From Rhodosporidiobolus odoratus (taxonomy: Eukaryota > Basidiomycota > Microbotryomycetes > Sporidiobolales > Sporidiobolaceae): a DNA stretch of 64,000 nt. Of this stretch, positions 10,493-21,247 are shown piece by piece. Each line of letters opens with the position of its first letter. Position 1 is the stretch's first letter. Where the stretch lies: contig JAOANU010000007.1 of NCBI GenBank assembly GCA_034387635.1, positions 930,001 to 994,000 on the forward strand, read 5' to 3'. The notes beneath the pieces were generated by a model that did no database searches, was not told the DNA's origin, and saw only the letters and a program-made list of their open reading frames with translations. The translations under genes were made by a program, and so were the position numbers.

Positions 10493-11674
10493 TCAGAACA
10501 CAACCGGACTTCCTTTTGCGGTCGCAACATTCTTCATAATGAGCAAGGTCATGACATATTCCTTGCAGCAGAAACCAAGGCAAATATTGCGTTTCCTGTC
10601 CATCAAGACGAGGTGTCCACTGTGGTGTGCAAGGAGCTGTCGCGATGGAGCAGGGTCAGACGGATCAGAAAAAGACGGGGAATTTGGAGCAAGTGACATA
10701 CTTTCTTCATCGACTTGGACATGTAGAAGATGCTGAATGTCTCCTGGCCATCGCTGAGGGGCTGGTTGTAGAAGAAGAAGAATAGCATGCCAGTTCAGAC
10801 GTGTCTGGCGACGCTCCGGAGAGGGTCCGCATCGGCATGGCACTCATAGACCTGATGTCGCCAAGCGTTGTAGAAGACGCCACAGGTGAGGCAATTGGAA
10901 AGAGTCAGTTTGTCGAGGCTGCCAGTCTCCCAAGTGTCGTCGTCCTGCGGCAATGACAGACAGAGGGGCTGGTTGGCGCCCAACGTGCAAAGGAACTCAA
11001 CCTACATTGTCCATGCCGTCGTCCGCAGGTAGATTCGCCTCCCTTTACCGTTCCATAGCACACCACCAACCACAGCAAGGAAAACATGCTCTTTCAGAGC
11101 CGGGGAGGGCCGCAGGAGCCTTTGCTCCTTTGAGCCGTCCGGTGCGTGCGCCAAGTGGTTGCCATTCAGTCACACCCTGTAGTATGGCTGACCAATGAGC
11201 TTCCAGATGATGTACTGGGTGGCACAGCCGGCAGGAATGGTGCACTGACACTTCCGTTGACACATACCGGCAGGGAGGGTGCAGACGTAGTGCTGTTGCG
11301 CTGTACAGACTCTGGACTGTTGCCAGGTGTAGTCAATACCAGTTGCTGTACGCTGCAATAGCTGGAGAGAAGGGAGAGGACTGTTGGTGAGAGCTTGTGC
11401 TTCACCAAACAATGGTCAGCTCTCGCCCCTCGTCACTTGCGAGGACATGGAGCACACCTGTAGCGCGCTGAATATGCTAGTCTTGAGCTTCCAGCGTACG
11501 TTCAGGTCCAGGCACCTGACAAAAGCGAGGACCATCGAGGATGCGGTGATATATTTGAGTGGCGAGGATGCGGTGATATATTTGAGTGGCGATTTCTTCT
11601 TGGGTAGCGTCGAGGGGGAAGTACCCAGGCGGCGTGAAGTCGAGCGCTTCAGTGATGTGGCTAGGTTCAGCCAT
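10493..11674 (-). CDS. Unknown 5-exon protein, 232 aa, cysteine-containing
   Basis: I assemble five exons on the minus strand: 11674-11516, 11361-11176, 11001-10852, 10761-10702 and 10636-10493. All junctions keep phase 0, introns end in CAG or TAG, and the sum is exactly 232 codons plus stop, which argues for a real gene. The ATG at 11674 is the first in frame (MAEPSHITEALDFTPPGYFP). Residues 29-37 and 38-46 are a perfect tandem duplication, ATQIYHRIL twice, encoded by a 27-bp direct repeat. Exon 2 is cysteine-rich (YVCTLPAGMCQRKCQCTIPA); exon 3 has SNCLTCGVFYNAW. There is no signal peptide and no family I recognise. The first donor is the weak GTGCCT. It sits alone between mobile-element debris and gene A, so a transposon-borne or young gene is possible. 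Confidence 0.55.
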
Positions 11675-12453
11675 AGTGCGGTGTTCGAGATTCAGCAGGT
11701 GTGGGCAGAGGAGGAGGAGGAGGGCAAACGTGACACGCGTCTTCACTGCACATACTACGAAAAACACCTCTCGCGCCTTGCCGCAGCTCGCCGCCTGCCC
11801 AAACCCTTCTGCTCCACACTTGGAACTTGTCGCGGGCAATATTCACCCCAGCCTTGTTCTTCGGTCGCTCACACTACTCTCTACTTGATGCTAGGCTTGT
11901 TGCAGATTTTACTTTACTCTTACTGATTGCATTGCTAGTGGCTCACACTAATCTCCACTTGCTGCTAGCTTGAAACTATACCGGTTCGTAACTTACATGA
12001 GCCGCTGAAAGGCTGGATGTTTGTTGGAAAGCTCATCTACGCCAGCCATTGAAGACACCCATGTCACACGCCTTGCTGTATTGCCAGAGCCCTGTTGGAG
12101 GCTCTGAAGAGCTTGAGCACTGCTGAACCACTCACAAGACTTTGCAGCAGCTTTGGCAAAGTGCAGCTGAAAAGCTGAATGAATGTGAGCTGAATGTTGA
12201 GAATTGAGAAGGTCAACTGCTTTCTTCGGTTTAGTCCGGGCTGCGGGCAGCAGGCAGCGTGCGGGAACCCGTCTCTCCCGGACACCCCGATATCGCGCGC
12301 ACTGCGATACAAGTCCATGGGCAAGTCGAAATGGCACACGCGCGCCCTGCTTGTCCGCGGAACGGAGTCGGAAGGAAAAAGTTGCATAACCGAGCGCGAC
12401 CGTAGACTCCTTGCTCTGCACTCACGTCGTTGCTGCGTTTACGCTCGCACACT
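11675..12453. other. Upstream region of gene A
   Basis: No supported gene. It would contain the promoters of the minus-strand gene ending leftwards and of gene A on the right. The recurring motif ATTGAGAAGGTCAA is at 12203-12216. Confidence 0.4.
12203..12216 (+). promoter_or_regulatory. Recurring 14-bp motif upstream of gene A
   Basis: ATTGAGAAGGTCAA lies 251 bases before the gene A start codon. The identical 14-mer lies 277 bases before the start of its paralogue, gene B, although the two upstream regions are otherwise unlike. Copies elsewhere in the window are not all near genes, so a regulatory role is a hypothesis. Confidence 0.3.
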
Positions 12454-13851
12454 ATGCCCACTGAAGAAGAAGTGTACGGTCTGCCATATAAAGAGACGAT
12501 CAAGACACCTCTTCAGGGCCTCAAGTTGCCCTCATTCACCACGCCTGCCTTGGACGCCTGGCGACATGACTTCTTCGCCGCACTACCCGAGAACGACTGG
12601 TCGACCCGACCGAGCACCGTGCAGATCGTCATGAGGCATCGGCTCCAGCGCTTCGTTCAAGAATTACAAGGCGCGGCGAACAAAGGCCAATTTGTCCTGC
12701 CAGCGGACCTGGAGAGCATTTTGGTGCGTTGCTCCGGGCGCATTTCGCTCTCTTTTCAGCTGAGACGACCGCCTGCTGACCTTCCACCCCTTTCGTGAGC
12801 AGGGCACGCCTCGCGAGGTCGCTGAAAAGCTTTCCGAAGAACTAAATAACGCTGTACGAGCCTGTCTCCGGCTGCGAGCTTGAGCATTTCGACTGACATC
12901 ATCATCCTATCTCTCGTCTCGAACTAGCGCCTGTACCGATCGAAAGCGGTCTACAAAGCAGTGGACAGCATCAAAGACTACATTCAGGAGAACTACGGAC
13001 CCGACACTACGGGCTGGTGGTTGGTTTTGCTGAACAAGCTACAGCCATGGATGTACAACGAGTCCAAAGAGGTCATTGCGGCCGTGCCTGTCGTCCTCAA
13101 CAACGCTAGAGAAAGCATCGAGGCGAGACTGGCTCTGGTCGATGTAGTAACGTCGGAAGTTCTCCGATCTGCCCTGGTACGACCCCTGCTCTCGGTGTCT
13201 CTCGGACGCAATAGCTGACGTCTACCCGTATCCTTCAGGCCGATCTAGCCACCTTCACGTATATTTCGGAAGAAGCAGTAAGCTTTTTCTCGTACTTTCT
13301 TCTGTCCTTGCCCTTCACGTCCCTCTGCCACCTTGTGGCACCATCTTCCCCGTATTGCTTGACTGTATTGTCGATCCAATTCTCCTTTCATCAGGAAAAA
13401 ATGGCCAGACAGCCTCAACAACCCGGCCAACATCGCAGGGCTCCGTCGAATTCACTTGGTGATCTCCGAAGGCATCTCGTGCGCGCAGAGCGAGCACATC
13501 AAGTAGAACGAGAACGCAAGGCGGAAGAGGAGGACAAAGCAGCATTCAATCAGAGTTACTTTGATCCTTCAAACCGGTACAAAAAATTGGATCCTAAGCA
13601 TGTACGCCCATGGTTTCTGTCGCTCTCCTCTCACTGCCCCTTTCTTCGAGGTTGCGACTTTAGCTGAAGCCTTGCTTGGTTGGTCATCGGACAGGCCAAG
13701 ACACCGCTATCCGGGCCTCACTTCCAAAAATCCCTTGCCAAGTCATCACAATACTTCCCCGGTGCCCGGTCATCTACTGCGCCTCATACTCTGGGGTCCA
13801 GTCTTTTCTGAGAGATCTTCCGTACAGAGGATACTGCCATATAAACCTTAG
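12454..13851 (+). CDS. Gene A: unknown protein family shared with gene B
   Basis: Exons are 12454-12723, 12803-12853, 12928-13176, 13239-13277, 13395-13601 and 13651-13851 (338 aa); if the last intron is retained the protein stops at 13667. Donors are GTGCGT, GTACGA and GTAAGC; exons join in phase 0. The protein begins MPTEEEVYGLPYKET. It shares with gene B (21248) the blocks ALPENDWST, a 17-codon second exon (G-P-E-V-E-K-L pattern), RLYRSKAVY, and NKLQPWMYNESKEV. Intron positions are conserved through the fourth exon. The C-terminal third is basic and charged (residues about 205-265, VERERKAEEEDKAAF). No signal peptide, membrane span or known domain is seen. The start is the first ATG matching the gene B N-terminus. 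Function unknown. Confidence 0.75.
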
Positions 13852-14219
13852 TGACTCCCCGCGTCGTTTTCTCGCGGGTCGAGTCTTGAGCAAGAGCGAG
13901 CGTAACGCCGATACTGGCAGTGTGCCACAGCTAAGCGATACGACACTTATGCTGGCACGAGATGCTCGCAAAGGGAAAGGGCAGAGCTGAGTGCATACCA
14001 CAACGTGGAGAACCAGGGAAATCAACAGCGAAAGAGCTACAATGAACAACGGAACGGAACGAAACGAAGAGAACGACGGTAACGACGGCACTGCGTGACA
14101 GAAGGACGAGATAGAGTGGAGCACGACGGGCGCAATGGAAGATGGCCATGTTGTCGAGTTAAAGAAGGGTCATGTCGAGGTTGAGAAGGTTAAAAGGCCG
14201 AACGGACGCGATGGAGGTA
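13852..14219. other. Convergent spacer between gene A and MGM1
   Basis: No gene seen; both neighbours end here, so it should hold two 3' ends. A one-mismatch form of the recurring motif (TTGAGAAGGTTAA) is at about 14182. Confidence 0.4.
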
Positions 14220-17200
14220 TCAGAACATCCCGAACAGCCCTCGTTTGCCTTCCTCTCGAGCTGCGGCCTTGCCTAATCGTCCGCGTCCGCCTGTTGCGGA
14301 TGAGCTGGCACCGCCTCGAGGGTCCTGTTGCGCGGCCTTATCCCGTTGTAGCTTGACGAGCGAGTCGAGTTTGTCGGCGACCTACACAGCGTCGACCGCT
14401 CCGATCAGCATGCAAACCGGCGGCGGTAGCAATAATTGGAGCAGAAAGAAGAAGGCAAAAAAGGGGAAGAAAGATGTCAGCGACGCACCAGTTCCAACTT
14501 GTCCTTCCTATCTTGCAACGCCAAATGCCGAGCGATCTGAGGGTTCTCCTTTGCGAAACGGACAATCTCAGAGCGATCGAGAGAGTAGGAGAGTCGGGTG
14601 TCGAGGTCTCGAGGGAACTGCTCGAATGAGGGATGAACAGTCGACACAGGCGAGCGGAAGCATAGAGGGGGGTCAGGGCAAAGCGAAATTAGCCAGATTG
14701 CTGCTGACGGAGGAAGACGAGCGCAGGGGTAGGACTAGGCGTTAGGTAGGAATGAGGGAGAACGCACCTGGTAGAAGAACTCGACGAGTAGCTCGATCTG
14801 AACAGATTGTACCGCGGAGCCAGGCGTCAGCGGTTGACGACAAGCGCGTGCAAGAAGTGGCGAAGCCAGACTGGAGGCGGTATAGAGAAAAGAGGGGCAA
14901 GACTGCGACGCACGTTGATGAATTGCACCGCCGTCCCGCTCAGCTTGTCCGCCACGACGTTGAGGAACGCCTCTGGACAGAAGGCTTTTTGTTCTGGCCC
15001 GGCTTTACACCGTCGAGACTTGAGTGCGAGGAGGCGGAGACGGAGGACGGATGAGCGAGTGGAGAGGAACATGGCTTCGCGAGCTGCGGAAGGAGACGGA
15101 AGAATGACGATTAGGACCGCAGGAGAAAGATAGCGTCTGGGAAAGGAAGAGGGCGAGAACGCGAAGCGCACCTTTGGCCAGCAAAGCTGGGTTGTAGACG
15201 ACCCTATTCGGATCCGCCCCCTCCGGATCCTCCTCGTCCTCCTCCGCATTCCCACTCAACCTCGCCTCCCTCCTCCTCTCCCTCCTTCGTCGTTCCTTCT
15301 CCTCTCCCTCCGCCACGAACTCCATCGCCCCTCTCAACTTCCTCCCTCCGACCGCGTCCCTAATCCTCCCTAGAGCCCCTTCACACATCCCCAACTCCCG
15401 CTTAACCAACTCGACCGATCTCTGCCTTCCCACCTCCCATTCCGCCTGATCAACCTCGACCTCATACTTGAACGGTTTGACGCTATTCTCGACCTGATCC
15501 GACGTGAGGGTGAATCGTTCCCTCAGTATCGAATCCGCGGTGCTAGCGATTCGATCCGCCGCGTCGGGATGATAAAGTAACGGTTCCTCCTGAGAAAGAG
15601 TGGTCAACCTCGCCCGGATAGCATCCACCACCAACTGAGTACTCGCCCTCCCCACTCCCGACTTTGTCAACGAACTCGCCAACGCATCCAATTTCCTCAC
15701 CCAATAAACATCCAATTCCTCCGGACTAACCGACCGATCGTTGGCCAAGGTCCCTAACTCCGGCGTTCGAGGGTCGACCCAATACTGCGCGGCGAGGAGG
15801 TCCAAAACCTGTTCATCCATCATAGTCTTCAACAACCTCCTGACCTCCTTCTTCTCAAACCCTTTGCCCAGAATCCCAATCCTAGCCTTCAACTGATCCA
15901 ACGTTTCTGCAACATACCCTTCCGGAGAAATCGCTCGATCGTTGTACTGAACTTTGAATTGATAAGTCGCTTCTTCCAATTCGAGTTGAATCGTGTTGCT
16001 GATGGAATGAAGCGAGGCGGCCATGGATTCTTCGAGGACGTGCATCAACCGATTCTTGAGCGTGTCGGTACCGACCATGATTCCTTCATGTGAGAAGGCT
16101 CGTTTCCCCTCTTCCGAGAGGAAGAACGTTTCCTCCTGTTTCCGAATGGGGCCGACCAGAGTTCCTTCCTCCATTTCCTTTCCTCCCCCTCCAAGTAAGC
16201 CCCCTGAAGCTCGAACAGGCTTAGCTTTGCAGACCACCCCAACGTACCCCAAAGCCAAGGGGTACCGATTCCCCCTCAACACTGCCGCTCCAGCGTCCCG
16301 TTCCACCAGATCCATCTTGGTCACGACCCCAATCGTCCTCATCCCGAGAGGGTCCACCTTCTTGGCCGCTCTCAGCGCAGGAGAATTGGCGAGATCGACG
16401 TCGGCGGCACAGACGGCGAGAATCAGATTCGGAGCTCGAATGTACTTGTCGCACAAGCCCGCAATCTTTTCTTTCAATTCCTCGGGTTGGTCCAAAGACG
16501 AGATCTGAACGTATCCGGGGAGGTCGACGAGGGAGAGATCGGGGACGTGAGGGGAGTGGATTCGGAGGTGGATTGGAGTGTCGGAGACGCAGTCTGAGGC
16601 GGGGACGGAGAGGTTCAGGTCGAGGAGGGTTTGTCGGACGATTGAGAAGTCGGTGATGTGACCCGGTCCGAGGGAGGGAAATTCGGCGTAGGTTTGCGGG
16701 TGGGGGGTTGAGGGGGAGGGAGGGGTGTGGATCAGAGTGAGTTCGATGGGGCGGCGGGTGACCATGTTGTCGCCTCTGTGGGCGAGGCGAGAACGGGGTT
16801 AGATCGGCATTCGAGGGTATACGGGTGAAATGGCGGCGCAGGAAGAACGGTAAGGAACAAGAACAAACTTGGGCAGAAACTCGCGTCCTACAATCGCCTC
16901 CAACACACTACTCTTCCCACTACTCTGACTCCCAATCACCACAATACTCGGCAAAGTCAACCCGGCCTCTTCCCCGATACTCAGGAGTATAGACCGAATT
17001 TCGATGAGTTTTCGAGTGAGAAGCATGAGGTCTTCCGTCGAGTCTGTTGAGGGTTCGGGAGAAGCGTCTAGGACGACGGGGAGGGAGGAGGACAGGGCGG
17101 TGGCCGTGGCGAGGGGAAGAGGTCCGGGACCTTCTTCGGGGTCTGGTTTCTTCTTCCCACCTCGTCGTCCTCCACTGCTCTCTTGTTCCGCACCCTCCTC

Positions 17201-17844
17201 CCCCTCCTCGCTCTCGAACGCCTGCTTCCATCGCTCCCTAAACAGTCTCAATCGTTCCTCCACTCCGACCGCCGCATCCGCCCAAAGTGTGCTCGCTGTT
17301 TCCGACACGCTCGATACCGTTTCTGACCCAGACGAGGTAAGTGAGGAGAAGGTGTCGGAGAGGGAGGAAGAGGCCGAGTCGTATGCTTCCCCTAGTCGAG
17401 AATTGATGGAGGACAGAGTCGAGACGGCGTTCTGCTTGAAGCCTGTGATTGAGGACAGAGGAGCGGGCAAAGTCAGCGAAGAAATTCGGGAAAAGCTCGC
17501 GTCCGACGCCAGCTGCTACTGCCTGACGCTGCGTCTTTCTGCAGGCTCGCTCGTAGAAATCTCATCGAGCACTACCCGCAGTCGACGACGCTCGGTCTCG
17601 GAAAAAGAGGAGACTTACCATCGACCTTGTACTCTGCCCAGGTGAGAGCGCCTGCTCCTACTCCCAGTCCGAGGGCTCCCCGGCCTGCGGTTCTCCCCGC
17701 TAGTCTCCCTAGACCGGTAAAGATGGAGACTGATCTGACGTGCAAGTGCCTGGATTGAGTGAGTGAATGAGGAGATGGATGATGGTGGCGGAGGAGAGAT
17801 GAACGAAGTAGAGTTGAACGAGGGAGAAGGAGGGGTGAGACCAT
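14220..17844 (-). CDS. MGM1: Mitochondrial dynamin-like GTPase (Mgm1/OPA1 type)
   Basis: This GTPase fuses mitochondrial inner membranes and shapes cristae. Exons on the minus strand: 17844-17619, 17442-16869, 16775-15172, 15083-14914, 14797-14768, 14617-14489, 14381-14220, totalling 964 aa, usual for the family. Residues 1-35 form an arginine-rich mitochondrial presequence, followed by a glycine/alanine-rich membrane segment (about 48-66) as in Mgm1. A serine-rich spacer and acidic stretch precede the GTPase domain with P-loop GSQSSGKSS, the [14 protein letters not shown] block, DLPG switch and TKMDL base motif. The middle domain and C-terminal effector region ([19 protein letters not shown]) follow. 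A 30-base microexon (14797-14768) is needed for continuity. All residues needed for GTP binding look present. It converges on gene A and shares a 627-bp divergent promoter with GH128 copy 1. Confidence 0.95.
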
Positions 17845-18470
17845 GGCTCGGCGGGTGAGCAAGTCTGTCTAGTACCGCGTAGCTAACACCGCAGCAATCA
17901 AATCCAGCGGTCAAGGTCAAGGAGATTGAGGATGAGGACGAACGACGTTTCTCCTCTCGTGTCGCTCAATTTCAAAGCCATGACACGCTGAGCATGCAAT
18001 ACAATATAGGTGTACAAGGGTCAAGTATGCGGCAGGTATGTAGCTTACCGCTTTCGCGCCACTGGCTGCGGTAGCTCCGTCCCAAGCTCTCGTCATGCGT
18101 CAGCCAACAAACCCTCCTTGCGCACGACGGCCCAATTTCAGGGGCACAGCGCGAGGCTATACAGAAGGCTGCAAGCCGATGTGCAAGCCCTGCGTTTCCA
18201 ACGCGTGGCCCGGTCATCGCAATTCTCGCAGCGGTCGGACTCGGATTCAGCGACGTCGACTCACGCTGCAGACCGCAGATTTCAGAGTTACCGCACATGT
18301 ACAGTATAGTACACTGCTGGCTGCGTCTCATACAGCTCGTCCCTCTCCCTTCATGAACTCATAACGCGCAGCCAAGCCTCTCCTCAGCTTGCCGCGGACC
18401 TTCCGCCCGTCCGTCTCTCGTTCCTTTCCTTGCTCAGTCCATGCTCCCTTGAGCAGATGTACCATGTCCG
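17845..18470. other. Divergent promoter region MGM1 / GH128 copy 1
   Basis: No coding sequence supported. The 626 bp separate the two start codons and must hold both promoters; no clear TATA box is seen. Confidence 0.5.
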
Positions 18471-20830
18471 ATGAAGCACCACCATGACACGCCCTCATCC
18501 GATACTGAATCAGACACAGACTCGGACTCGTGGGACGACGTGCGTTGCTTTCTTTCTCTTCCTCCCCTCCCTGCTGCTTCGCTCTTCGTCTGTTTGTATG
18601 CTCATCTTCATTACATCGTGCAGTCTTCGTCCGACTCAGACTCGAGCGACTCCGACGCCGACGACTCTCAAAACAAGGATCCTCCAAACCATACCGCTCT
18701 CTACGCGATCGGCGCTCTCATCCTCCTCGCCGTCGTCGGCGGGCTCGTCTACTTTGTTTCGACCACCTCCTCATCGGCGAGTGAGGCGGTGTCGGCGAGT
18801 TCGGAGAGTACAGGAACAGGCGGAGCGGGAGGGGAAGGGAAGAGTAGCGCGGAGGGGAATGGAGGAGGTGGGGGAACAGGGTCGGAGAAGGGTACGAAGA
18901 CTACCTCCGCTGCAGCCGGTTCAGGGTCAGCAGGGGAGGGTGGGGCAGGGGGAGGCGGAGGGTCAAAGACCGCTTCTGCTTCATCATCCTCCCCCTCCGG
19001 CAATTCAAGCTCCGGATCGTCGACGTCCAATTCAAAGTTACCCCCGAATGGATGGAAAGCGGGCGTGGCGGGAGGAGATGGATTTGATAACTTCAAGGAT
19101 CATATCTCCTGGTGTGTCCCATCTCTCCCTTGCTCTCCCCTCTCCCCTCTCCCCTCTCCCCTCTCCCCTCTCCCCTCTCCCCTCTCCCCTCTCCCCTCTC
19201 CCCTCCCCTCCCCTCTCCCCTCTCCCCTCTCCCCTCTCCCCTCTCCCCTCTCCCCTCTCCCCTCTCCCCTCTCCCCTCTCCCCTCTCCCCTCTCCCCTCT
19301 CCCCTCTCCCCTCTCCCCTCTCCCCTCTCCCTTCACTTTTCTCCTCCCTTTCCTCCTTCTCTTTCCGTGACTGCGCCTAAGGACGGACCTGATGCTCGTG
19401 TTGCGTGCGATAGGTGGTACGATTGGAACGCAGATGGAAGTCAAGATCATACAGCCGACAACGTCGTCTACTTTTCCATGTTCGTTACTCTCCTTCCTGC
19501 AATCCAGACTCTCTCCCTCCTCTGTCCCTGACCAATGCCCTTTCTCACTCCTTGCCCTACGTGTCAAACCACTGACACCTCTTGTCCCCCCCCCCCCCCC
19601 CCCCCCCCTGACTCTACTCACGTCACGCCAAACCAGGCTCTGGGGCGACGGCACCCTCGACAGCACCGATTCCTCCCGTCTATCCGCTTTCAAAGCCCTC
19701 CCTACCTCATCTCCCCCTTCTTACATTCTAGGATTTAACGAACCCGACCTGGACAACTCGGAGAATTCGGCGGGAATGGATGTGGGAAAGGCGGCGGAAC
19801 TTTGGGAGAATGCGATTGCGCCTTGGCAAGGGAGGGGGAGTTCGTTGGGGAGTCCTTCCATGGGAAGTGAGTTGCCTTTCTCTTCCGTTGTTCCTTTCGA
19901 GGAGGACAACCAATCTCTTCTTCCTTTCTTCCGGTCGTCGTTTCATCACCCTCTTACGCCTTGCGCATCAACGTACCTGACTGACCCACCTCTTCTTTCC
20001 CTCTGCCCTTCCTCGTCTCCTTCTTCTTCTTCTTCTTCCCGTTCCTCATATCACACGTGACCCAAACAGTGCAAGGCGCAGAAACTTGGCTCGCTGAATT
20101 CAAAGGTAACATTACTACCATGTGGGACTTCACGGCGATTCATGTTTACCAAAAAACGGGCGACGACGTACAGAAAGTGATTGTGCGTTTCTCTCCTCGA
20201 ACCCTTCCCCCCTCCCCTCCTGCCTTGGCCCGAGGTCTCTCCCGTGTGTGCGCGACGGGCGGAGAGGAGAGCGAGCACATGGCTGACTTGGGTGGGAACT
20301 GCGGTGCGGGCACTCGCAGGATCATTATAAGACGTATGATAAACCGATTGTGATCACTGAATGGGGAATGATGGACGGTACGAGTTTCTTCTTCCCTCCC
20401 TCTCTCTCTCTTTCTCTCTCTCTCGCCTCGAATCCTCTAACTCTCCTTCTCCCGTCCTCGCGCAGTCTCCTCCGGTTGGGATGCCATAACCGACCAAGAC
20501 TCGATCAATACCTACATTGCCGACTGTGTCAAACTGTTTGAAGAGGATGGTGATGTCGCAGGGTATGCGGCGATCATTGATGGAGCCGGGTTGGGGGATG
20601 TTTGGCCGCTCATCAAAGGGGGGGAGATGACGTGAGTTGTGCCATTCTCTTTGCTCTGTTTGGCTTGAGGATATGGGAGACTGATTGTTTTTTTTTTCCT
20701 TGACTCCTTCCCTGCCTATATCGTGCTTCCTTGTCTACTTTTCGCTGCGATCTGTGGCCTTTGCGTGACCTTGAGGGGCGATAGCGAGACGGGAAAGACT
20801 TACTTGGCGGAGATCAGTAAATATCATTAG
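18471..20830 (+). CDS. GH128 (Asl1-like) glucanase, membrane-anchored, copy 1
   Basis: Likely a cell-surface endo-beta-1,3-glucanase of family GH128 (glycosyl hydrolase catalytic core, PF11790). Eight exons: 18471-18539, 18624-19111, 19414-19479, 19637-19866, 20070-20182, 20320-20377, 20466-20631, 20785-20830 (411 aa). The N-terminus is an acidic Ser/Asp tail, then one hydrophobic span (about residues 50-70, ALYAIGALILLAVVGGLVYF), a Ser/Gly/Thr-rich stalk (about 70-165) and the catalytic domain: LPPNGWKAG, SWWYDWNAD, MLWGDGT, GFNEPD (acid/base Glu), TMWDFTAIHVY and ITEWG (nucleophile Glu). The topology predicts a type II membrane protein with an outside catalytic domain. Introns 2 and 3 carry a CCCCTCT minisatellite and a C-tract. 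It is a tandem paralogue of 22930-24811 with identical intron phases. Confidence 0.93.
19133..19331 (+). repeat. CCCCTCT minisatellite in a GH128 intron
   Basis: About 28 head-to-tail copies of a 7-bp unit, CCCCTCT, with one shortened unit near 19203. It lies wholly inside intron 2 (19112-19413) of GH128 copy 1. The minus strand is a run of GGGG blocks spaced by AGA, a strong G-quadruplex/triplex candidate. The matching intron of copy 2 is only 70 bases and lacks it. Confidence 0.95.
19586..19608 (+). repeat. Homopolymer of 23 C in the next GH128 intron
   Basis: A run of 23 cytosines lies in intron 3 (19480-19636) of GH128 copy 1, just before a CTGAC branch-point-like sequence. Its exact length may be a sequencing artefact. 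Confidence 0.9.
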
Positions 20831-21247
20831 CTGCATAGGTGTACTACTCCGTGGCAAGGACGTTGCATCTGGCCTCTCTACGGAGTATGCGCGCAAATAC
20901 AAGTTTCGAAAATGTGAAGCTTGCTCTTCGACACTCGTTAGTCGACAGCGATGTCGGCAAGAAACAGCGGATTGAGAAGGTCAAGAAGAACCCCGCTCAC
21001 GATGCACGGAAGCCACCCCGCTCGTAACGTGTTCGTCCCTCTTTCGAGCAGTGCACCGAACCACGCCTCCGGAGATCGCTCACACGCATAATGACCGACG
21101 ATACTCGGATTCTGACACCGGAAACCGAGACGACTCGCGAGAAGATTGCTTCTCCGCGGCCGTGCTGCAAATTGCCCATCGCACAGAGCTGCTTTCCTTT
21201 GCTTTTTCCCAGACGCTCCCTTACTCTGCTGGTGAGACACAAGCACC
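20831..21247. other. Intergenic region upstream of gene B
   Basis: No gene seen. It carries the motif ATTGAGAAGGTCAA at 20971-20984. Confidence 0.4.
20971..20984 (+). promoter_or_regulatory. Recurring 14-bp motif upstream of gene B
   Basis: ATTGAGAAGGTCAA lies 277 bases before the gene B start, in the same orientation and at nearly the same distance as in gene A. Confidence 0.3.

Noticed and set aside
15005..15180. C-terminal extension of the MGM1 third exon to a stop near 15005
   Set aside because: Splicing at 15172 to 15083 gives the conserved dynamin C-terminus; the extension is intron read-through.
19100..19693. Long frames through the CCCCTCT repeat on both strands
   Set aside because: They are produced by the repeat, which lacks stop codons; splice signals and GH128 conservation show it is intronic.
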